Origin: Cliona cf. orientalis
Taxonomy: Eukaryota > Porifera > Demospongiae > Clionaida > Clionaidae
Reading direction: 5' to 3'
DNA length: 64,000 bases
Assembly: GCA_963930775.1 (NCBI GenBank)
Contig: OZ005707.1
Span: forward strand, 6,820,001 to 6,884,000
The translations under genes and the position numbers were made by a program. Positions 15,001 to 30,000 of the stretch are shown piece after piece. Under the pieces are notes generated by a model that was given only the letters and a program-made list of their open reading frames with translations, did no database searches and was not told the DNA's origin. The stretch's first letter is position 1; every line of letters begins with the position of its first letter.

Positions 15001-18000
15001 AGTCAGAATAGCTTTCATTTGTGAGGGAGTACTGGATAGTATCATTATCATGTATCACTATCTCACCGACATCCAGAGTAGATACCCTCACAGTCTCATC
15101 AAAATGCAGAGTCAGCGTATCTGAGGTCAAATTGAGGTCAAATCTCTCCAATAGTGGGCTACTGATGTCACTTAGGTACATATCGACCCTGAGAGCATTC
15201 ACTCCATCGAAACGAGGGGCATTGGGATTACCCATCTGATCTTGCACTGTGTCAGCTTCAATGATGAGATATGCTGTCCTGTCACTGTTAGCAATCTCTA
15301 AAGCTTTGATAGCATTCAGATCATCCCTGTCCAGCATGATAATGACATCTGGTACATCTCCCATTGAAATGAATGTGCCATTGGTAAGAGTGTAGCTGTT
15401 GGCCAGAGGCATGAGTCTGGTGTTAGAGACATCCTGTAGAGTGATCCTGCTGAAATTAAATGTAGTTATATTGATGGTCTCTGAGAAGTGTAGAATTAGC
15501 ACTCCTGTGTTCATGTCTAGCTCAAAGCTGTCCAAAATGGCCATCCCTGTGTCGTTGATGACAAGATAAGCTTGTAGAGGGTCTTCGATGGTAATCTCCA
15601 TCACTGGATTAGGTTCACTCTCTTCTGTGAGCACAGTGGGATCTGTAATGAAGTCTGGCTCTACACTGATGTAAGTGTTGTTCACATCTGTCCACAAGTC
15701 TTCCATTTGTTTGATGACATTGAAGTCATCGTTTGAGAGCACAAACACGATCTGAAAATCATCCGGAGAATTTGTGTATCCTCCAGTCAGAGTGTAGAAA
15801 GAGGTGGAGTTAGGTCCAGCAATGGCTGTTAGGGCACTGGCATTGAGAGATGAAGCAAGAACTGGCTCATTGAAGTTCAGTGTGACAGTGCCGGCGGTCA
15901 GATCGACAGCAAATGAGAGAATGGTGGGCCCAGTCTGATCATAGGTGTAATCTCTGACCTGCAGTAAGGCAAACATTGCACCATTGGGCACTAGTGCTGT
16001 ATCTTGAATTGTATCTTCATGAAGAAGCAAGAAGGTGTTATTGGGAGTGGTAGCTAGGTGAGGACGGGTCTTTATAGCAAGAATATTCACAGAACTGAGC
16101 TCAAATTGGACAACAGGAGAGACAGTTGTGGTTCGATATGGACCACGTAGCTGATACTCGGAGTAATTGGCAGTTGTGTTGAGGTCGTCCGAGCGAAGGA
16201 ACAGTCGCCTGATCCTCAAAGTGTCTGCATCAACTGTTTCATCAAACTCAAGCGTAAGCACTCCAGTGTCAGCATCCAGGTCAAAGTCCAGCAACACTGG
16301 TCCTGTTATGTCTGGGATGTAGTTTTGTGGGGAAATTGGAAGAGCAGAAGAGTTAGAAATATTCACAGCAAGATACTCCTCCATGTCTTCGACTATAAAG
16401 CTTGTGATACTGACGAACGTATCTGATGGCTGTTTGGCAAGCGTACGGATTGCTTTAATGTTGTTAGCATCAAATATATCCAGCATTAGAGTGACAACTG
16501 GTCCGTCGTACATAGTAAGAACATCACCATCTGTCAGTGTGTAGTACTCTGAATTGTTGAGTTCGAGAGATATCATATTTTGTATAGTAATCTCCAATGG
16601 ATCAAAAGTGCTAACATTCACTGTCTCAGAGAAGGTAAGGATGAGCACCCTGGCATCCATGTCTAGGAGATAGCTCACCAGCTCTGGTGGAGTAGTGTCT
16701 GGAGTGAAAATATCAACCTCCAAAGGAGTAGTAGAGTTGATTTCTTCAATGAGGTTGAAATTCATATCCAAAACTGTCATATCTGTAATGCTGATGTAAG
16801 TTGTATTCTGTGACACTGCTAGTTCGGGTACACTCTTGAGATAGTTCAGGTCATCTGCTCCTATTTCAAGCATTATGATGGTTGTGTCATTCATTGTAAA
16901 GTTTCCTGCTATCAGAGTTCTATTATAGGGGCTTGAAGCATCAGCTAAGATAGTGATCTCCTCAACTTGCAGCGATATTGACATGATTGTCTCACTGAAG
17001 TACAGAATAAGCAGACCCTCGTCCATATCCAGGTCAAATCCTTCCAATAACGGATCAGTGGTGTCTGGTGTGAACTGTTTCACTCTTCGAGCTCTACTAG
17101 GAGGCTCAATTGGATTACCAGTTGTATCTTCAACAAGCTGATCAGTGATGTATATGAAGGTACGGTTTGAGGCAGCTAGGTCTCGAAGATACTTCAGAGC
17201 ATTAAGGTCATCTTCAGTGAATGTGACCGTCACTTGTGGTGCTGAGCTGTTATCAAAATCACCCCCAGTGAGAGAAAATGCAGTGGTGGCCATGGAGTGA
17301 CGATCTGCTAGCGTCACCTCTGTGAGATCCAGAGTTGTGAGTCTGACTGTTTCCGAGAAGGAGAGAACAAGTTGTCCTGTATTGATGTCCAAGTCAAAGT
17401 TCTCCAACAGGGGAGGATTTGTGTCTCCATAGAACGGGGAGGCAGGGAGAGCCATTAGTGGGGCGACTGGTTCAGCGTATATGCCAAATGTATCAGTAAG
17501 GGCTGCAGCTGTCATTGAGAGGTATGTGTTGTCCATGGAAGTAGCAAGGCCATCTAATTTCTTCAACTCATTCAAATCTGCTCTAGTCAAGTTAACTGTG
17601 ATTTCTGGCCCATCCATTGGACTGACCACACCTCCACTCAGAGTGTACTGCTCCAAAGGAGCTTGGCTGCTCTGAATAGTGAATTGCGTCATGTCAAACG
17701 ATGTAGCACTAACCGTCTCAGAGAATGTCAAAGCCAGCTCTTCAGTTGTAAGGTCTATGGAGAAGCTAATAAGCCTTGGAGGCACCATATCTCCTGTGAA
17801 GTTGGCTACTTGGAGAGCACTACCATCTAGTATTGGGACATTGCTATTTCCACTCATATCCTCGACAGTTAGATTGGTGACCACGATATAGGTGTTGTCA
17901 ACAGATGTGGCCACAAGGGGAAGCTGTTTCAGTATATCAGTATCGTTCACAATGAGCGATATATAGACCATAGTAGAGTTGAATTCTGAGCTTATACCAT

Positions 18001-21000
18001 CAGTGAGCGTGTATGCGTCATCCTCTGGCTGACTCATAGCTGATGCTTGGATGGTGATTTGAGTTGGATCCAGAGTCAGCACGTTCACAGTTTCAGAGAA
18101 TGTCAGATGCAGTAGTTCAAAGTTGAGGTCAAGGCTGGCATTGATAAGCCTAGGGGGTGTCTCATCTCGGATGTACTGTCGAGCTTGCTCCAATCCATCC
18201 AATGCAGAATTACCACTCGTATCAACGATAGAGCCATTTCTGATCGATACATACGTATTGAAACGGTCGGTGGCAAAGTTTATATTCTCTGTCAGTCTAT
18301 CTACATCAGACTGAAGCAGCTGCACTGCTATTACTGTGCGGCCAATGATTGTGTGAGTGGTTGCTGGATCTAACATTAGCACACCGCTGCTGTTAGTATC
18401 TCCAACATCATCACTCTGGAGCTGCACGGTTCTCACATCAAACATGAGTGGTTCCACTGTCTCAGAGTACGTCAAAAAGAGAATATTTGAGTCGAGATCT
18501 AGGGTGAAGCGGTCCAATTCAGGTGGGGTGGTGTCTGAAATGACATCAGAAGCCTCAGTGGCATTGCCAAATGTTACTGCTCTCACATCTCTGCCGTATA
18601 TATCATTCACAGTATAGGCAGCAAGCGTGATCCATGTATTGGCTCTCTCAGTAGCAAGGTCAGTATTGAATGTTAGCTCATTCAGATCACCATCTGAGAG
18701 AATCACATCCAGTTCATAACCACTCCGGCTGAGAGTGTAGCTGTCTGCAGTTAGACTGTAGTACAAGTCTGGAGCTCTGAAGAGGGCATTTTGAATCGTG
18801 ATACCACTAGCGAGGAAAGTGGAGGCATTGACAATATCATTGAAGGTGAGGTGTAAGATACCTTCATTCAAATCAAGCACGAATGAGCTGAGAGAGGTAA
18901 TAGTTACATCCTCAACAAAAGTGGTGACTTGATGAGTCTGGTCAATATTAGCATTATCAGCTGTGTCATAGATGGCATCATCTTCCAGCCTTATATAGCT
19001 GTCCAGCTGATCTGTGGCCAAGTTACTGTTAATCTTCAGCTCTGCCAAGTTATCAGGAGCTAAATTGATGGTAACTGTAGTCACTCCATCGACAGAGTCC
19101 ATGCTGAGAATCCAGGATGTAAGGCTCAACACATCAGTCGGCAGAGAATCATTGGACTGGATCAATATGCGAGAGAAGTTAAGAGAAGATGTGAGGACTG
19201 GCTCATCAAATGTTAGAATAAGCTGGTCACGATCCAAGTCTAGCCTAGATCCAATGAGCACAGGACCACTGACATCGCTATCAAACATGCGAACTTGGAG
19301 GGCATTGGAGTTATTCCGTGGTGTAACAGGAACACCAGCATGAGATGTGTCGATGATAAGATCAGAAGTGAACGAGATGTATGTATCGTTTTCACTTTTT
19401 AGGAAGTCCAGAACTGCCTTAATTTCACGAATATCATCTGCAGAAAAGTTGAGTACCACTTCTCTTCCATTTGGGCTTGCAGTTCTCCCTCCAGTGAGAG
19501 TTAGCTGCTGCTCGCCCATAGCAGATGACTGATTCTGCAGAGTAATCGCTCTTGGATCAAGAAACTCAACATTGACAGGTTCACTGAAATAGAGAGTCAG
19601 CGTCTCGTCCTGAATAGAAATATCGAAATACTCCAACACAGGTGGCTGCACATCCCTGATAAAGATAATCGAGTAATCTGCGCTTGTGATCGGGACGGGA
19701 ATGACAGCGTTCCCTGCTGTGTCAGTGATCGTAGCTGAAGACAGCGACAGCCAGCACGTGTTACGACGGAAGCAGAGAGTGGGATGCGTCTTGATGGTAT
19801 CCACATCAGGAGTGGTGAGCTGGAAAGTGATAATATGAGAATTGATGCCCTTAAGGATACCTCCTGTCAACGGCACTATGCTGTCTCCATCCAGGAGAGT
19901 AAAGAAGGTTTGGAAGGAGACCTCAGTGGCTTCAAAGCTGGTGAAGTCAACAATTTCTGAGAAAGTGAGAGTGACTGTCTCATCGCGAAAGTTGAATTCA
20001 CTAAAGGCAATTAAATATGGTGGTGTTGTGTCACTGACGTACTGACTAGTTTGTATAGGCTCTATTAGTACCTCCACACGATTGCCTACCATGTCAAAAA
20101 TGGCTATATCACTGAAAAATAGGTAACAGTCACGTCCCTGTAGTCCTTCCTCACAGAGTGGTTGGCGCTTCAGCTCATTCAGATCTTCAAATGAAAAGTC
20201 TATGACTATGACAGTGCTATCACCAGAGAGAGAAGAGCCTCCTGTTAGTCTGAAAGTGGTTGCATTTTCGGTCTCATTTGAGGAAGACAGAGTGAACTGA
20301 GTGAAGTCAAGACTCAGTCGATTAACTGTTTCATCAAAGACAAGAGTCAGGGTGCCTGCATCCAGATCAATGTTAAAGAACTGTAGCACAGGTCTAGAAA
20401 CATCCAAGGTGAAATTTGTAGCAGGGATGGAATCTGGAGATCGAATAGGTACCAAGAAATTCCCATTCATATCTTGAACAAGGTCAGGATCAATTGTGAG
20501 GAACGTATTGTTGCCATCTGTAGCCAGCTCAGATAATCTTTTGATGGCATTGAAGTCGCTGATTGATAGATCGAGGAGAACGATTGTTGAATTTTCAGTC
20601 AGTACATTGCCTCCAGTCAGAGTGTAAGATCGATTGATGAAAGTATCTTCTTCATCAGCTTGTAGTGTGATGGCAGCTGGGTTAAATGAATCAACATTGA
20701 CAGTTTCTGAGAACGTGAGTGTGATGGTACCCATGTTGGCATCGAAAACAAACTCCAAGAGCTCAGGGGGAGTATCATCTTCCCTGTACCTAGCAGCTAT
20801 TTGAGCTTCTTCCCTCCCTATCTCCATCACAGGATTATCATTCATATCAACCACTGCTGTCATGCTGATTGAAATATAGGTGTCAAATATATCTGTAGCC
20901 AGGTCCCAGTAAAACTTCAGCTGATCCAAATCTTCATCTGTAATCTCCAATATCACCACAGGACTGTTGTAGTCTTGTACCATTCCTCCAGTTAGAGTGT

Positions 21001-24000
21001 AGTTAGTAGCATTCTCATCTGCAGCGTTCAGGAAGGTCACTGATTGGCTGTCAAAAGAGGAGACATTGACGGTCTCTGTGAAGGTGAGGTAGACAATCCC
21101 TTCATTGAGGTCAAGAAAGTACTCAGTCAAATTTGGCCTCACAGCATCCTCTGTAAATAGCTTCACATTTTGAGCTGCTGAAGGATCAATAGCAGTGAGC
21201 AAGTTGTTATTTGCATCTCTGAACCCTCCAGTCCCAACAGAGAGGTAGGTGGAGTCATCAGAGACAGCCAACTCAGTGAAGTTTCTTATGATATTAGCAT
21301 CATCCTCATCGAGCTGTATCACAACCACTGGGCCATTTTGAGATAGGATGGTGCCACCAGTTAGCTGGTGGGACTCATTTGCTGTGTCCGATCGTGAAGA
21401 TAGCAGTGTGAACAGTGATGCATTGTAAGAGTTAACAATCACTGTCTCGGAGAAGCTGAGAGTGAGCTGATCGGTTGAAAGGTTTAGGTCATAACTTTCA
21501 AGAACAGGAGAAGTGATATCTTGCTGAAACATTTCAGATCTCATTGCAGTTACTGTTGAGATTGGTTCGTTCATGTTGCCAAAAGTATCAGTGACTGTCT
21601 CATCAGAGAATGCTATGTAGACGGTGTTTCTCCTAGTCGTGGAAAGGCTTTGACGCCGCTTGATTTCGTTGAGATCGTTGACTGAGAGCTGAATCACCAC
21701 CACTCTACTATCAGAACCTACAAATCCCATAATGACAACTGGCTCAGGTCCCGTTCCCATTCCAGATCCAGATCCTGAACCACTGCTCATCAGTGCCGCT
21801 TCAATCAGCGCAGCTCCTATGGTTGGCCGTATGATACTGGAACTGGTCAATCTGTAGCTTTCAGTTCCAGGAATGGAAATATTGGAACGAGACTGGAGTG
21901 TAATCTGAGTCACATCTAGTGGTACAAGCGTATTGACTGCTTCAGAAAAATACAACACAATCTGTCCCTGATTCATATCAACCGTGAAATAATCCAGCAG
22001 TACATCAGTGGTGTCATTGGTATAGTCATTCACAGGCTCTGCATTGATTCCATTGTAGCGACCATACGCGAACTGGCCTGCCATATCCTGAATGGTATCG
22101 TCATCCAATGTCAACCAGGCAGTCATGCTATTCAATGCAATACTTCTTCGTTTTATTTCATCCTGATCAAAGTTTGTGAGTTGAATTAGAACAGAAGTAT
22201 CATCAACTTCTGAGACCAGTGACCCTCCAGTGAGGCTGTACATGTGTACAGGATTAGTGATGGTAGACATTATCTGCAGAGTGAGTCCAGTGAACATCAA
22301 CGTTGATACATCAACTGTTTCAGTGAAGACAAGAGTTAGCAGTCCTTCATTCATGTCGAGATCAAAGCTATCAAGCCTTGGTCTGACTTCATCATCCATG
22401 AAGACATTGACGCTTGTCGCATTATCACTGGGTACCTCAACTACACGATTGCCATTCATATCAGTGACAAGATTGGAAGTGAAGCTGAGATAGCTGGTAG
22501 AATTGCTACTTAGCAGCTCTTCATCTCGCTTGATCAGGTTGAGGTCATCAATATTGATATCTATAACAATCTGGAGCCCATTGGTGCTGTTGGAATCACC
22601 TCCTGTTAGTGTGAAGAATGTGGCATTTGAGATATTCTGTGCAGACTGTAAGGTTATTGCAGTGAAATCAAGGGAACTGCGATCCACGGGCTCATCAAAC
22701 TCCAGAATTATCGTTCCGTTGCTCAAATCTATTGAGAAGCTCTCAATCATTGGTGGTGTCCTATCTTCATACAGCATTCCCTCAGTCACTGCTACGTTGG
22801 TGAATAAGATTCCATTCTCACGAAGAGAGAGATCTCTCACAGAACCTGGTCTGATTTCGATGAAGGTATTGGCATCATCTGTTGCCAGATCTCGTCTGAG
22901 CTTGATCATGTTGAGTTCATCGTAGTCAACTCCCACTACAATTACTGGAGAATCTGAGGATAGAACTGTACTCCCAGCCAAGGAGATTCCGTTCATGACA
23001 GAGGAGTTGAATTCTGGATAAAGACCAAATCCAGATAGATCGATATTGCTGGCATTCACAGTTTCATCAAAGGTGAGAGTGATTGTCTCGGCAGTTAGAT
23101 CTAGGCTGAAGCCCAGGAGCACTGGCCCAATAGTGTCCTCTCTGTAATCTGTGACTTCACGAGCATCATCAGAACTAATGTTAACAACACTCAGACCAAA
23201 CATATCTTGAATGGTGGTCCCATCAATGGCTATGAATGTATTACCCATTGCGGTGGCCAATTCTGGAATAAGCTTGATGGCATTCAAGTCATCTCTGGAT
23301 ATATTCACTATCACCACGGGACCATTTTCTGATAGAGTAGTTGTGTTCTCTGAAAAGAGCCTGTGAGAGAATTCATCTGTCATGGCAAATTCTTCTGACT
23401 GGAGAACAATTCCTGAAATATTCAGTGAGCTTGTATTAACAGTCTCAGAAAAGAACAGTGTAAGCAACTGTGCGTCAATATCCAAGTCAAATGACTCCAG
23501 CTCAGGTGGTGTGATGTCAGGATAAACCATAACTACTTCTAGGGCTGCTGAACTGTTCAAAGGCTCCACAAGGTTACCATATACATCAGAGATGGCATTC
23601 TCAGTAATGGATAGAAACGTTGTTGATCTGTTAATGGCGAGATCTGTGAACTGTTTGAGTGCATTGAGATCGTCAAGGCTAATAGTCAGAGTGACGACTA
23701 CACCATTTGGCGTGGTAGGGCCACTTGATGCACTGAGATTGTAGGCAGTGAAGAAATCTTCAGATTCATTTCGACCATTTTGCAAGGTGAACTCAACTGC
23801 ATTGAGGGAGGAGGATTTTACCGTCTCAGAGAAGGTCAGAGCAATTTCACCAGAGTCTAGATCGAGAGTATAGGAGAGCAGCTCAGGTCGTGTGATGTCT
23901 TCAGTGAAAATTACCACTCTTTCAGCAGCTGTGTCTGGTACAGGCACAAGCATATTGTTATTCTGGTCAACAATAGCAAGCTCTGTCAGTGCTATGTATG

Positions 24001-27000
24001 TTCCATTGGCAGCGAGGGACAAGGCATCCAATCTCTTGATCTCATTCAGGTCCAAATCAGAAATCTGGATGAATATTGTTGTATTGTCCCCATAGAGCGA
24101 GTAGCCACCAGTGAGAGTGTATGAACCATTTGGTGAAGGATTACTAGCATCATCCTGGAGGGTGATGTATGTGATATTTAGTGAGCTGGCTCTCACAGTC
24201 TCGGAGAATGTGACAGAGAGAATACCAGTGTTCAGATCGAGGTCAAACGATACGAATTCCGGTGGTACATCATCAGCATCGAACATAGAAACCCCAAGAA
24301 TGGCCTCTTCGATGAAATTGAAGTTCATATCTTGGATTGTTGCATTTCTCAAGATGATGAATGTGTTATTTTCTGACGTCAGTATCTCATCAAAGAAACG
24401 GATCTGGTCAGAGTCCTGCTTGTTAAAGACAATGTCCAAGAACCTTGTATCATCGTAAGTTTGATTGCCTCCCGTTAGTTGATAGAAAACCGTCTGATTG
24501 GCTGAGTCATTGCTATTGGTGAAAAGAATGAATGTTATCATCAGAGACTCGGGACGGATGGTTTCAGAGAAGGTGAGGAAGACAGTATCTATGTTCAAGT
24601 TTACATCAAAGGAAACAAGTTCTGGAGGAATTGTGTCCTCAGTGAAGTTGGTGACTTGCAACGCCTCAAACTGCTCAATGATAGAGATTGGATTATCAGT
24701 CATATCCATGATCAGGGACTCAGTAACGGTGACAAAGGTAGAATCCTCTGAAATGGCCAACTCCCTTCTACTCTTAATTTCATTGAGATCATCAAAGTCA
24801 AGCTGAAGATAGACTATGGTGGAGTCATTGAGAGAATTCTCACCAGCTGTGAGGGTGTAGCTCATGGAGAGCATAGCACTGCGGTCAGAGACCAGTGTTA
24901 TTCCACTGGCAACAAAGGAGCTTGCATTGACTGTCTCATCAAAAGTGAGAGAGAGAATTTCGGACGTTAGGTTGAGATTGAATGATACCAACGTCGGTCT
25001 TGTTTGATCTGGCATGAAACCAGTCACATTCAGTGCAGCTTCTTCATCAATTTCCACCACAGCATTCATATTCAGGTCCACTATCGTCTCATTGTCAAAT
25101 GCAATGTACGTATCGAGGACAGAAGTAGCCAGACCTGGAGTCAGTCGCTTTAGCTCATTGAAATCTTCAATGGAGAAGTACACTAATAAGGTAGTGGAGT
25201 CTTCTTGAGTGGAGTTACCTCCCGTGAGTCTGTATGTGAACTCTGTTTCACTATAGTTGGCTGTGCTTCCTAAGATCAAGTTGGTAATGTTCAATGTTCT
25301 TGCTCTCACCGTTTCATTGAACACCAGAGTCAGAAATCCAGCATTCATATCGATATCAAAGTGGTCGAGATGTGGTCTGGATGTATCGGGAGTGTACTCT
25401 GAAGCCTGGAGCCCAATAACAACCTCTGTCAGTGGATTTCTTGAGGTGTCAGAAATCGGATGAAAAGGAGTGTCCTCTGTTGTTAGGAAAGTGTTATTGA
25501 TATCTGTTGCAAGCTCAAGGTTGTTCTTAATGGCATTCAGATCATCTTGAGAGAGAATGACTCGAATGTCATAGCCATTGGGTGAGTCAGTGATAGTCTC
25601 AGAAGTGAGTGTGTAAGAAGTGGTGATATTATCTGGACCTTCAGCACTCTGGATGACTATTCCTGTAGCTCGGAAAGTACCAGTCAAGACTGTGTCATCA
25701 AAAGTCAAGTAGAGTATTCCAGTATCCATGTCTAGGCTGAAGCTTACAAGATCAACAGCGTCATCATCTGTGGTATATCGGTCAACTCGCATTGCAGCAG
25801 TTGCTGGAACTCCAATGACATCGTTCCCAAACATATCTTGAAAAGTGCCATTCTCTATAGAGAGCCAAGTGTTGGATGCCCTATCAGCTAAATTGAAGTC
25901 GAGCTGTATCACAAATAGGTCCTCATCGGTCAGTGTTATGTGTACCCTGGTCTTCAGAGCAGCATCAGGTTGGTCATACGTCACCGTGCCATTGGTCAGA
26001 GTGAAATTAGAAGTACCGGGATCGTTGATGTTGGCAGCGGACTGTAGAGTGACCAAAGTTGGTTCAACTGATGGCAGATAGATGGGCTCGTTGGAAATCA
26101 GAGTGATTGTCTTTTCCTGAAGGTTGAACTCAAACGCAGCGAGCATTGGAGAGGTGATGTCAGGAAGAAAAGATGATGCTTGTAGCCTTTCAGAAGGACC
26201 CCTCACTGCTGCGTCATTGTCACTAACATCTTCAATCAACATGATGGTGTTCTCAAGCCATGTGGAGTTCTCAGAGGTGAGAAGCATCTCGCGATATTTA
26301 ATTTCATTCTGGTCGGCCTCTGTGAGGTAGAACTGAACATATATCCAGTTGAAGGTTGTATCAGAACCATCATGGCCAGACAAAGTGAAAAATTCAGTAT
26401 CATTTACTTCTGCATCAAAGAAAGTGATCCCACGTGCATCCAAGTCAAGATATGCTATCGTTTCATCAAAGGTGAGGGTCACATTCCCATTATCCATGTC
26501 GAGTTCATAAGCTACTAAGATGGGTGGAACCACATCGGGACGGAATGTAGTTGCAAATTCAAAAGGCTCAGTGACCTGATCGTCTTCAACAGGAGCAGCT
26601 AAATTCCCCGCCATATCTCTTAGGAGGTCCATTGTATACCGAAAAAAGCAGCTACGATCAGTGATACACAAGACTCTCATCTGCTTGATTCGATTAAGGT
26701 CATAGACGAGAGGGGTGAACTCAACAGTGATATCATCAATCTCAGTGATATTTGTGCCACCAGTAAGGTTCCAAAATTCAAATGGTAGGCCGCTAACTAG
26801 AGTATCGTTGTAGGTCCATCGCTGCAGTGTGATCTGTGCTGGGTCGAATGTGCTAACATTGACAGTCTCATTGAATTCAACACGAATCTTATTGAATTCC
26901 AAATCGATGAGAATGAAATCCATGAGGTAGGGGCGGTTGCGATCTGGTGTGAAGAACCTCGCTTGTCTTGCATCAAAAGTACTCACTGGCTCCACTTGGT

Positions 27001-30000
27001 TTCCATTCATGTCCTCTACAGTGTATTCTGGAAAGACTATGAAACAATCATCTCTCCTGTTAGCTTCTGTGCACAAGTCAAGACGCTTGATTCGATTCAG
27101 ATCCTCAAATGAAAGCTTCAGTATGAATACTTGGTCATCCCACTCTCCAACTGTACCTCCGGTGAGAGTGTAGTTGAGCACAGCATTAGTACGATTCCTC
27201 ACAACCTCCAGGGTGACTCTGCCATTGAGAAAAGTCTCATTGACAAGTGTAGGAACAAGCTCATTGGGTATCTCCTGAACAGAGAAGAGGGTGATATTGA
27301 GAGTACTGCGGTTCAGTGTTTCATCAAATGTCAGAATAATCTCTCCAGCATCCATGTCTATATCAAAAGCATGGAGATACGGAGGAGTGGTGTCTTCTGT
27401 GAAGTTAGCTACCTGCTCAGCAAATCCGTTAGTGATGGGGACAATTGCATTTCCGTTCATATCCACCAGAAGCTCCCTAGTGAAGGAGATGAATGTATCA
27501 TTCACAGAGGTAGCAATCAATGTGAGATTCTTGATCTGATTAAGATCATCAGGATCATTAGATAGATCTCGGAGAATTTCAATCACAATAACTGTAATAT
27601 TCTCTTCAGTAGAGTTGCCTCCTGTTAGAGTGAAGAACTCCTCACCTGTGTCAGCCTGTGGAGCACCTTGGATTGTGAGCTGAGATGAATCAAAGGAGAA
27701 AGCATTCACTGTCTCACTGAATGTCATTGTGATTGTGCCTGTGTTCATATTCAGCTCCCAGCTAACTAGCTCTGGTGGCGTGGTATCTTCAGTGTGGTTA
27801 GTTACAGGGATGGCTGCACCGTTAGGCACAGCAATGACACGGTTCCCATTCATATCCTCAACCAGATCTTCTGTAATGGAGATATAGGAATCAGTGTTAT
27901 CACCTCCACCGATAACCAAGCTAGTGTTCTGCTTCAGAAAGTCCAGGTCATCCTTAGTGATGTTGACTACGATGACTGAACTATTCACAGTTTCTGTGAA
28001 GCCACCAGTGAGAGTTAGGAGATCATCAGCTGTCTCACCATCTTGGAGAGTAATCGCCAAGGCATTGATGGTCAAACTATTCACCGTCTCAGAGAAGAAG
28101 AGAGTGAGAGTTGAGCTGTCTAAGTCAAGATTGAATGTATTCAATTCTGGGCGAACCAAGTCTTCAAAATAGTCTGTGACCATTGTTGCATTCTGTCTAG
28201 GCACTGTAGTTACTCTATTGCCGTTCATATCATAGATGGTATCATTCGTCAGGGATAGGTAGGTATCTCCTTCATACGTGGCAAGAGTAAGGAGCTGTTT
28301 TATGACATTCAAGTCATCATTTAGAAGAGAAATAACCACTACCGGGTCATCACCATAGACAGTGCTACCTCCAGTTAGTGTATAAGAGGCACCTGCTCCA
28401 TCTCCTCTCTCCTGGATGGTGATCCAAGATGCATCAAGGGTGCTAACATTGACAGTCTCAGAGAAAGTTAGCGTCAGTTGATCACTTGTTAAGTTCAGAT
28501 TGAATCCTTCCAGCACTGGTGGTGTCATGTCATCAGTGAAGAAGGTGACAGGAAGAGCTTCTTCGGGTGAAACTTCAAAATTGTAATTCCTCCTCATATC
28601 AGTTACGGTCATATTGGTGATGCTGATGTAAGTTGTGCCTCGAGAAACTGCCAGAGCTCCAATTCGTTTGATGTTGTTCAAATCTTCTTGGTCCAAGAAA
28701 ACAGTGACGTTCTCTAGGTCAAAGTCCAGTACCATACTCGTCGATATCAGAGTATAGAAAGCAGCTCTGGAGTCATTGGCAGAATTGTAGAAGGTAATCT
28801 GCGTTGGATCAAGGGTCTGAGTTTGTACGGTCTCGTTAAAGAAGAGAAACAGCATTTCAGATGTGAGATCAAGGTCAAACATCTCCAAGATAGGACCAGT
28901 TGTGTCTGAGACATAGTTTGCCCTGCGAATTGGTCTAACACTTACAGCATTCTCTAGGGGCACAATGAAGTTGCCTTCAATGTCAGCAATGGTTATCATG
29001 TCCAGAGTGAGCCACGTCGTGCGCACATTTCGAGCAATTCTTAATCTCTTTATCTCATTGAGATCAGTCCTAGATAGAGATATCTGTATAACCGGGCCAT
29101 CTTCAGAGTGAACTGTTCCAGATGTGAGCATGTACCACACGCCACCAGCTTCAGAGACATTGGCTTGGTTTTGTAGCACTATGCCAAAGAAATTCAGTGA
29201 AGAGACATCGACTGTTTCTGAGAAGGACAGAGTGAGATTTCCTGAGTCCATGTCAAGCCAATAATCTCTCAGGCGAGGGGAAGCTGTATCATTCGAGAAA
29301 CGGTAAGCTTGTCTAGCGTCCTGTTGAGTGATTTCCTGAACAGCATTGCCATTCATGTCCATTACTAGGCTGGAGTTAATGCTCAAAAATGAGCTATCTA
29401 GATCTCTGAGTAGCTCTGACATCTGTTTTATGACATTGAGATCGGCCTCAGTGATTTGCACCACAATCTGTAGCCCATCTTCACTAATGGAGTCTCCTCC
29501 TGTCAGAGTGAAGCTCTCATATGTGACATTTGAGGGATCTGACATATTGAAGGTGATATCCTCGACAGACTGCAGTGTGATGGCTGTGAAGATAAATGAA
29601 TCCCTTTCCACCGCCTCATTGAAGTTCAAAATGAGCTGAGACTCATCAAAAATAACATTCCACAAGACTAGAGATGGCCGAGTGGTGTCCTCTGTAAAAT
29701 TCTCAGCAGTGATGGACTCCATTGGAATGGAGTTTGGAGGAACAGCCATGTCCTGAAAAGTATTCGGTTCCAAAGTTAGGACTGTATTGTTGATATCTGT
29801 GGCAATATTGCGCTCCAATTTGATGTTGTTGAGGTCATGATCGCTCAGAAAGATGGTCACAATTGGTGAATTTTCAGCAGATATTTCGGCATCAGTGAGT
29901 TGGTATGTACTGTTACTGTCACCAATTATGTCCTGCAGTATCACTGATTCCACTCGGAAACTATCAACGTTCACTGTCTCAGAGAACGTCAGAGTTAATT

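Larger units (their letters stand above)
20405..27400 (-). repeat. Super-unit 2 of the minus gene (18 domains, about 7.0 kb)
   Basis: It opens with the cysteine pair (loops 27044-27073 and 26648-26668). The third domain after the pair has S-P-N-G-Y (about 25.6 kb), but its end is diverged. The T-A-W-L variant domain is at about 22.11 kb with N-G-I-N-A following. One Ser-Gly insertion lies at about 21.75 kb. Confidence 0.75.
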
